Shown here: one piece after another, positions 56,190 through 64,000 of the stretch
Position numbering within the stretch: position 1 is the stretch's first letter
Layout: every line of letters begins with the position of its first letter
From: Serripes groenlandicus
Lineage: Eukaryota; Mollusca; Bivalvia; Cardiida; Cardiidae
Direction of reading: 5' to 3'
Length of the DNA: 64,000 nucleotides
Assembly: GCA_031761405.1 (NCBI GenBank)
Contig: JASEVX010000013.1
Location: 51,647,956-51,711,955, forward strand
Notes under the pieces: generated by a model
The model's database searches: none
What the model saw: the letters and a program-made list of their open reading frames with translations, nothing else
What the model was told of the DNA's origin: nothing
Made by a program: the position numbers and the translations under genes

Positions 56190-57944
56190 TATTTTAATTC
56201 ATTCATCAAATCTTTTGTTTGTTGAAATTCTTGGTATCGTATCCTGTATCTTTCTCGCTTTTCCGAAATTGTCGTTTTGATCGACGTTTTCAGTGGTTTC
56301 AACGAGCGCCGTACTTCTCACTCGATTGCTCTATCGAATATACTTGTAATATACTCTTTTCTTCAAAATGAACATATATTGATGTTAATATTTTATATAC
56401 CATATTTGTCTTTAACTGCCATATGAATCATTGTTTGATGTTAAGAAATGACTTTGTAAATAAATTAGGCAAAATTGACAGATAAATTTCGTCAATAAAA
56501 TATGGATAAATTTGTTGCAACCATTCAATGCTCCAAATCACGATCCAATCAGAGTGTCACTTTCATGCTGGTCTTAACTGTATGTAACTGAACTATTGTT
56601 GAAAACATCAGTAACATCTAATGAAAAGGTTTGTGGTAAAGGATGTATTCAAACTTGGAAAAAAAGTTTTTTTGAGACGTTTTCAGAGCAGACGATCGTA
56701 ACATACCATATCGGGTTACTTCTAATAATAGCACTTGATATTTGTACATGTACATGTTATCATTACCTTATAAGGTAACGACTTACCTTATGAGGTTATA
56801 ACCGCCTATCGTTATTAAGGTATTATACGGTATCTATGCGCAATATCACGTGATTGTTGTTTGTAAAAACTGCATAGTCGTTTGGGCCCGACATAACGAT
56901 TTTGACTTCAATAGAGTTCTGACGTATCTAACATATTATATTGGGGAAAAAGAGAGGTGCGCAAGGAGGATAGAATATTGTATTGGTGAACTTCGAGAAT
57001 TTGGTAAGTTATAACTTTTGACTTTTAGTTTGAACATTATATTGTTTTCCTGGTTTATCCAATGATACCGAACCTAACATAATAACTATACTTTTTTGGG
57101 GAAAATAACTTTGCAAACCTTGATGTATAGATATGTGATGTGATGTATAAAGAGTAACTGTTAAGGACATGTTATATTATGTTATATTTAATATTGCGAC
57201 CCCACTTTCACGTATATGTAAATCTAAATATATATAATTTTTAACTTAAAAAAGTAATATTAAATATATTTAGTGACAGAAAATAATTTGATGGGTAAAA
57301 GCTTCTTTCGCTTAGTATGTATTGTGGGATTTTCCTGTTTTCTTATTTTTTCTGCTTCAGTCTTTTGTGTAGGTTTTCTATCATTATTAATATGTCATTA
57401 AATAACTAATAATAATACAGCAAATTTAGTGACAGAAGCTAATTTTGTACTTGCCTTCTATTACAAATATATTGAATGCTTCTTCAGCATAGTATAATTC
57501 TGTTTTCTCTATTTTTTATATTTCTGTTTTTGTATGTTTTTTTGTTGTCGTTTATTGTATAGTATTGTATATTGTAATCCATGTACCTTTTAAAATGACG
57601 TGGAACATTTCTTGTTCAAGTCAAATAATAAATTAATTGAGAAATGATTTTATTTTGAGTTTCATGCAAAATATATGCGCATATAATAAGACACAATATA
57701 ATTAAGTCGATTGAAATTGGTCTATTTCATTTTGTCAGCGCATAAAATCCAAGAAAAAAATAATTAATCCTGAAAAAGATATAAAAATATTGCAACTGTT
57801 GCTTTTTGCCTAGTTTCCTGCTATCAAGGCAAAATTATGTTGCTTATCATTCGTTGCAGTTTATCCCGTTACCTTTTGTCCAAATGGCATCGAACTTGCG
57901 ACTTCTGAAGTTCACTGTTAAAGAGATGCTACATTTCATATCGC
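56190..57944. other. Gene-free AT-rich stretch
   Basis: Small palindromes such as TTACCTTATAAGGTAA at about 56763-56778. A unit related to the array at 57945 begins at about 57165 (TATTGCGACCCCACTTTCAC). No gene seen. Confidence 0.4.
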
Positions 57945-58290
57945 GCCTTCACTTTTCACGTATAATTTGAAAGGCAGCTAACTTTTAAGACTTCACTTTT
58001 TACGCATTTGTAAATATACACAATTGTTAAGTTAGCTAACTTTTAAGACTTCACTGTTCAGGTATTTGTAAATATATACAATTGAAAAGGGGCTACATTT
58101 TAAGGAAATGTTACGTTTAATACTGCGACTTCCCTTTTCACGTATTTGTAAATATATACATTTGGCAGGGCAGCTAACTGTTAAGACTTGACTTTTCATG
58201 TATTTGTAAAATATATACAATTCGAAATGCAGCAAACTGTTAAAGAAATATTTCAGTTTATATTGCGACTTCACTTTTCACGTTTTTGTA
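57945..58290. repeat. Degenerate 65-75-bp tandem repeat
   Basis: About five units carry CTTCACTTTTCACGTATTTG, TAAATATATACAATT and GCAGCTAACTGTTAAGACTT. Confidence 0.8.
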
Positions 58291-60698
58291 AAACATCTTA
58301 GTCTAAAATACCTTTATTGAAGAGTATTCTATGTAATGACTTTCACATAATATTTCTTCAACTTGTTTTCACGGGAAAAGATACATGTTTGCATTTTTTA
58401 GCAGTATTGGTTCGGATCGCCTTTACATCTTATCATAATCTATACAATTTGACAGAAACTTCTATAACCCTTGTGTAAGTAATATTTGAACAGAGTATAT
58501 ATTTAATAGACTGTGCCGATCTGAATCTACACTATTCACAAAACCAAACGTGTACCTTATCGCACGGACGGTCACATATATACGCATGTTCAATCGTACG
58601 TGAGATATTTTAATCAATTACTTAAATGATGCACACTCTCTCCGTTTGCAAGGATGTTATTCAAAAAGATATTTTCTCCTCTTTCGCATTTACTGTTAAT
58701 ACATTTGACATCAAAATCTGTAAGGCTTTGGCGGTATATACACAATTTAACCTATAGCTTTGAAACTTCCAATCCTGTTATTATCGTTTTGTTTTGAAAA
58801 GACACATTGCATATATATTCATATATATATTGCCGTGTTCACTTATCTTAATTTTTAAAACTATTTCGATCGAATATAAATCTGCCTCTAATGTTTGCCA
58901 ACCATAAAAGAAGTTTATCTATGATGTAGCGGATCGATCACATAAGTGTTCATGTTTACAGGACAATACAGTATTCTGATCCATGATATTTATAACATTA
59001 CCACAAACAACAAATCTGCAGCAGACTTATTTAATTGTACATTTGTCTTAGACTAATTTGAATGAAGTCAGTATATCTAGTTTCAGAGTAACTTGTTTTA
59101 AGAGCCTGTTTGCATTATACGCATACAAATTGAACCAAGCTCTACCACAGCGACAATGCTTTTTGACTGATCAAACTATTCGAAAAACGTTGTTAGAGGG
59201 CCGTGTAAAGAGCATTTCTATGTTTATGAACTTACTTTGAAAAACGCACCCTAGTTTCAAAAGGTTTAAAGGTTGAAAGTATGTGCACTTAATTTAAACA
59301 ATCCCCATCCCATAGGGGTCGTGTTTTCTTTTTTAAAAATTAAATTTGCTAGAACAAAGACTGAGAGGGTTTCCACAACCACCCGAAACCTACTTCGAAA
59401 CCTTATCATTTCTTTCACACGTCTGCCTTATAGGCATATAGGGATAACAGGCCCCATCCCTAAGGATCATGTGTTATAACCTATTAACATATTTTGATTA
59501 CTCACGGAAAGAACATTTGAGTAAAGAATAATATAGTTTTAGAGAAAAAAGATTGCTTTCTCCATTTGTGATACCATACAACCATGAGTTCAGTATCGAA
59601 TCGAATTATTTGAACACTTTCGTACTAGAAACATTCCTTTGAAGTTTAGTTCACACAGTGCTTTAAGTGTAAATGTTGGCTAGCATGTAAGGTGTAAGCT
59701 GACTGCTACATGTTGATCACATTAGCTCATCTTAAACATTAAGTTTATGCTAGCTAAAAGAGGTCATTTATTGCAACTTGTGTCCAAAGTAACTTTGCAG
59801 TATGTTTAACATGTATCTTCTGTTCTGTCCTTCATTGACATTGCGCACGTTGTGGCTCCCATCGTTTGTTTAAACGTCAAAATCAGTCGCGTCTCGTTAA
59901 TAAGAATTGGTTTCATTTTAATTACGCATGGCGTAGCTGTACATTAATTGTGACATTCCGTTTCTTTACTTATCTAGTTTTTGCGCATATATATAGTTGT
60001 CTTATTTTTTTGACAGTTTTTAATGAATTCAATTTCATAACTCCATCTTATCGTCGAGCAAAGGAAAATTGGAAAAATTCCATTACAAAAAAAAATACCA
60101 CTATAACGCTACATATCATTTTTTTTAATTACACACATGCACAAATGGTTGAATGTGGTCGTATAAGGCAATTTGTGTACTAATTATTCAGAAGGTTACA
60201 TTTTTGAATATTTCCAAATGCAAGGATTCAGAAATATGCATAATACGTCTATTGTATTATTTTTCTAAATTCTGATTATATATTAACAACAGTTGTTGGG
60301 GCCATAGTCTGTTTTCCCGGAATAATTGTGTGTGATGTCTTTTTTTTTTTTTTTATTTCAATCAAAGAGAAGATCACCGACCGATCGTATTGCCGCACGA
60401 AAGAGTAACACCAACTCTCTCTGCCTCAGAAATACCAGAGACATGTAAAAGTTTATATGTCTCTGAAAATATTAAGTATCTCGAGCTTAGAAATAAAGGT
60501 ACAGATAAGTGTCATCATCTGTTATTTTTAACATTTCTCCGTTATATAAAGCAGTCACAACATTGAGGACCGATCGAGCGATGTCATTTCTAATTTATGC
60601 GTTCAATAGCGAATTTCATGTCCTCTAAAACGGATTATTCTGTATTTGGTAAGTGTTTCATTACTAGCCCTTTGTCAGTAGGTGATGCTTTAAATATA
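58291..60698. other. Gene-free stretch
   Basis: A MITE scrap (AAATCTGCAGCAGACTTATT) is at 59010. A poly-T run lies at 60340-60354. Open frames of 60-105 codons have no motifs. Confidence 0.4.
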
Positions 60699-60956
60699 TA
60701 TGAGCCGTCCCGCGAGAAAATCAACATTATGGCTTCTGCGAAATGTATCGACCAGATCAGCCTGCGCTGTCCGCGCAGACTGATCCAGGCCGACACATCC
60801 CGTCTCAGGGGGATTGAGGTATAGAGTAATGATCCCTGATACAGAAAATCCACACGAGGCGAAAAGTGTCTATCCGGGTAAGCCTGTGCGGTATGCTTAT
60901 GCTGATCCTGGTCGATACTTTACGCAGAGTCCACGGTGTTGGTTTTCTCCCGGGAC
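60699..60956. mobile_element. MITE with TATGAGCCG terminus, right end truncated
   Basis: The left end TATGAGCCGTCCCGCGAGAA with AATCAACATTATGGCTTCTG is inverted at 60921-60956 (CAGAGTCCACGGTGTTGGTT, TTCTCCCGGGAC). The last bases (CGGCTCATA) are missing where a TTAA MITE half begins. Internal GATCAGCCTGCGC/GCGCAGACTGATC forms a stem. Confidence 0.75.
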
Positions 60957-61074
60957 CACAATGTTTTCAACTTTATTTGAACAATTAAGCTATCTTTAAG
61001 GAGATTTTTCAGTTTTTTTGTAACTCTGATTTCAAAGTCTTCCACATATTTGTTGTATGTGGGAAAGGGTTAAC
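60956..61074. mobile_element. TTAA-family MITE, right half
   Basis: CACAATGTTTTCAACTTTAT to TTGTATGTGGGAAAGGGTTA, ending in TTAA at about 61069-61072. Confidence 0.75.
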
Positions 61075-62231
61075 CATGTAAAGCTATGTACTGGTACGAG
61101 AATTTAAATGATAGGTGGGCTGACTACCGAGAAATAACTAACATACTGTACATGAGGACGGTGTACCTATTTTCATTAATTAAACACAATCTAAATGGAC
61201 CAGCGTCTGTTTTCCAACACTAATTCTTTTACAGATCTATACTGATTTAAGTGGTAAGTAGATAGCAAACACCACACGAGCATCGATTTTCGAGATTTTT
61301 AAATAGACTAAGGCTCCGATACACATATATGTAATCTAATCTTTGATTTCCCTTTTCACCATACGGCCATTCAAGAAATATATGATTTCCCTCAAACAAA
61401 TTATGATTAAATATAAAAAGTGTTCAATCTGAAGCGTTATTTATAACGGTGACTTCTCTCTTTGCCACTTGTTAGTTTTAAGATAAGATTTTATGGGTGA
61501 AAATGGTAGGCAATGTGAGACTAGGCTCCAATTCCACCAAACGTACTTAGCGCTATTTAAGACTTTTAAAAATACTTAAAAGCAAATTTCATCATTATAG
61601 TTTTTTCGAAAATTTTGTAAAACATGAATGGTGGAATGTTTAAGTAATTTACTAAGTTCATATAAATCGTTACATGCTGTTAAGTATTTTTAAAAGAATT
61701 ACTCAACGCAAAGTAAGTTTGACACAGGTCAACAATCGTGAATTAGCCATGGACTAGGGTTTTTCAAATGTTAGCTCTCCTTATTAGATATTAATGGCCA
61801 GCCTTCTGGACACTATTTGGACCTTGTGCATTTGGGCCGCTCCATGAGAAATCAGAGATAGTAACATCGCATATGAAATAACGTAATCATCGCTCAAAGT
61901 GTGACGTACTTTCGCGTGTGTAAACTCGCATATTTACACGGTGTTTGATCATGTTTATAAACGTAGTGTGCATCAATAAAATGAAGCGCGACATACTGTT
62001 AAAAGCAGGTTCATCTCTCCCTATTAATTAAAGTGGCATTTCTATCCAGAGGGAAGAAAACTCATGTAAAAAAAGTTCAAATCGATTTTTTTAAAAGTAA
62101 GAAGCTGAATGGGTTTGTGATTAACCACAAACATGTTACCCAAGAGCCCACACTCACAAATTATACTTTTCTCCAAGATTTCAGGATTTTAAAAACGGAG
62201 CCGTTCATGTACATTTTCATTCCAGAATGTA
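61075..62231. other. Gene-free spacer
   Basis: Nothing supported on either strand. Confidence 0.4.
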
Positions 62232-62446
62232 TTTAAAGGTTGGATGTCATATACAAACCGTGTTGAGATCAAATGTACATAACTGTTATAAAAACACACT
62301 CAGTTCAATGAGGCATATACAGTGTATACACAATAAGAATGTGTATCTAGTGCTTCAATGAACTGAGTTATTTTTATAACAGTTGACTTGTGTACACTTT
62401 ATTCTCCCCCCCCCCCGAATGTTTGTGTTAGACACCAACCTTTAAA
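62232..62446. mobile_element. Foldback MITE with TTTAAAGGTTGG ends
   Basis: TTTAAAGGTTGGATGTCATA on the left is inverted as GACACCAACCTTTAAA on the right. Inside, AACTGTTATAAAAA and CTCAGTTCAATGA pair with TCAATGAACTGAGTTATTTT and TATAACAGTT. A C run at 62406-62416 interrupts the right arm. Confidence 0.85.
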
Positions 62447-62449
62447 GAG

Positions 62450-62618
62450 GTACCTACCGAGCTGGGAAAAACAACTTTATTTAAATAATTAAAATATGAA
62501 AGCTTTCTCATACTACAGTCTAATTAGAATCAAACATGTCCTCATAAAGGTTTATAATGGAAAACAATTGTTATTTTACTTATTTTTTTTATGAATTTCT
62601 ATAAGAGTGCAACTTTAA
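62450..62618 (-). repeat. Interspersed repeat, copy B (inverted partner of 22053-22216)
   Basis: GGTACCTACCGAG, then AATTAAAATATGAAAGCTTT and CTCATACTACAGTCTAATTA, reverse complement of copy A. It adjoins the foldback MITE within four bases. Confidence 0.8.
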
Positions 62619-63715
62619 TTCAAAAGGAGTGTTTAACTTTTCCAACAATTACAAGCGCTTAAGCTTAGTTAGACGTATCGTAAAAAGGTCAGGCAAACCC
62701 AAAAATCGTCAAACATGCTTGAATACTTGTTTGCATATTTTCCTTATTACTCTATCAAATACAATACGTTTCATACACTTACACTTAGAAATGAAATGCG
62801 CAACTTTATATATGCTTCAGATACAATAATTAAGAAAAGCCCCTAATTAACACATCATTTTACTGACGATTTTCCATGAACAAATGAAGATGAAGTGTAA
62901 CACAAATTTGCGACGAAAACTACAAAACAGCCTTAAAAACGTAAATTATCTTTGATTTAGCGTAAAATTACGTCTGTTTCCTCGGCAGACTACAGGAAGG
63001 ATTTAGCGACATTTTCAACCATTTACAGTTGACTTAAACAACATGGAGGCCCATAAAGAGAAAAAATAAAATTAGTGACACTTACATTTTTTATGACAAA
63101 AATACGTTACCAGTGTAACTGATATATTAATAACTGATATCTGAATTTATCTCATACCGATAAATTCATGTAACTCTAGTGAATGGGACAGTATTAAAAA
63201 ACTGGTAAGTATTTTCTTATAAAAATATGTTTTACTTTAAATTATTAAAATGAAAAAAATATACATGAAAAAACGTTTTTCCGATAGAAACCACACAGCA
63301 AAAATGGTGATTTTTTTTTTCATATGTTCTTGTATGATTTCAATGATGTAACTTACACTTGTTTGTCGCTGTTTGCGTGTATTGCATATATATATATATA
63401 TGTATATATATATATGAAATGAACATTTATCTGTTATCTTAAGCTTAAATCGAAACTTATGACGAAATTGTTTAGATTTCAATCCGGATATAACTGCGAC
63501 TTAAAACAAGTAATTACTCCGTTAACGTTATCTTTACTTGATTCTCAAATATTTTAGTTTTTTTTGTGTTCATCACTTTTGCTTGTCTGTGATTGGCTGA
63601 AATATTTTGTTCATATAAATTAACATTGGCGACGTGCTGTATTATGGAAAATAAAGTTGTAAAATACTATTATGTTTTATTACTCACTGAAATAGCCATA
63701 TTAATGCTTAACATA
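62619..63715. other. Gene-free spacer with an AT microsatellite
   Basis: An (AT)n run at 63387-63416. Nothing else seen. Confidence 0.4.
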
Positions 63716-63868
63716 TAAGGAATGGAGCGGTTTTATTCATTTTTATGGAGGTATGAACAAAAAAACCTGATCACACTTTCTATGAAACCGCTTCGCGATT
63801 TCATAGAGAGTGATCAGGTTTTTTTGTTCATACCCCCATGAAAACGAAAAAAAAAACTCCATTCCTTA
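63716..63868. repeat. 153-bp near-perfect palindrome (foldback element)
   Basis: TAAGGAATGGAG at the left pairs with CTCCATTCCTTA at the right; GTATGAACAAAAAAACCTGA pairs with TCAGGTTTTTTTGTTCATAC; the loop is about ten bases between TCTATGAAA and TTTCATAGA. Only a few mismatches occur between arms of about 70 bases. Confidence 0.93.
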
Positions 63869-64000
63869 AATGAACGTCAAGTTTACGTCATTTTAAATAA
63901 GCGTTAAGCCAACCTGATAATTGCACGAATTTTGTCCCCCGCAATGCGACGCAATTCGTCGTGCCAATGATTAAAGTATTCGTGAACGAGCGTGAGGAGT
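63869..64000. other. Window end
   Basis: A weak inverted pair GCACGAATT/AATTCGTCGTGC at 63923-63963. Nothing else seen. Confidence 0.35.

Noticed and set aside
56760..56830. Palindromes around TTACCTTATAAGGTAA as a regulatory site
   Set aside because: Short AT-rich palindromes of this size are expected by chance and nothing nearby supports a function.

Overview
This window looks like non-coding-rich genomic DNA from a bivalve mollusc or close lophotrochozoan. It is AT-rich, has intron-containing genes with GT/AG splice sites, and carries no operons or bacterial signals. It is packed with repeat types I associate with bivalves: pearl-like elements (core tandem repeats, GACC/GACA microsatellites, terminal hairpins), tRNA-derived SINEs, foldback MITEs and LINE, Harbinger, hAT and tnp2-like transposon remnants. 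The organism call is inference from repeat style, not from a marker gene.

The only multi-exon gene I can build is on the minus strand at 7882-14630. Eight exons with good splice sites resemble a DUF4806-type protein: an N-terminal block with the WV...YWP motif, an acidic then basic linker, a large exon rich in serine, arginine, lysine and histidine, and a C-terminal DUF4806-like region split over four small exons, with a polyadenylation signal 52 bases past the stop. About 17 copies of a 42-bp repeat expand the serine/arginine exon. Several stops and single-base frame breaks suggest decay, or possibly assembly errors. Directly upstream on the same strand (15822-17718) lies a broken transposase of the tnp2/CACTA-like kind. 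The two could be parts of one mobile unit.

Layout: 1-2510, Harbinger-type transposon with a LINE fragment and a GC-rich subterminal repeat zone. 5.6-7.6 kb, pearl-like element with a 159-bp core array. 7.9-14.6 kb, DUF4806/RS gene with MITEs and other elements in its introns. 15.2-18.2 kb, two MITEs, transposase pseudogene and a 101-bp duplication. 18.9-20.2 kb, second pearl-like element with a 155-bp core. 22.6 kb, long GA microsatellite. 24.8-25.2 kb, hAT C-terminal remnant. 26.3, 27.1, 31.7 and 51.7 kb, copies of one SINE family. 33.1 kb, dead reverse transcriptase fragment. 34-46 kb, a series of tandem arrays and element fragments, including one element nested inside a 565-bp array. 47.0 kb, LINE C-terminal fragment. 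46.7-50.2 kb, dense TTAA-flanked MITEs. 51.85-52.65 kb, a 47-bp satellite made from the SINE tail. 53.4-64 kb, MITEs, foldbacks and otherwise featureless DNA.

The most notable signals are the DUF4806/RS gene next to a transposase, the SINE tail turned into a satellite, a TTAA-flanked (piggyBac-like) MITE family with roughly twenty whole or partial copies, and several pearl-like families with unrelated cores but a shared CTCTTGTT/AACAAGAG terminus.
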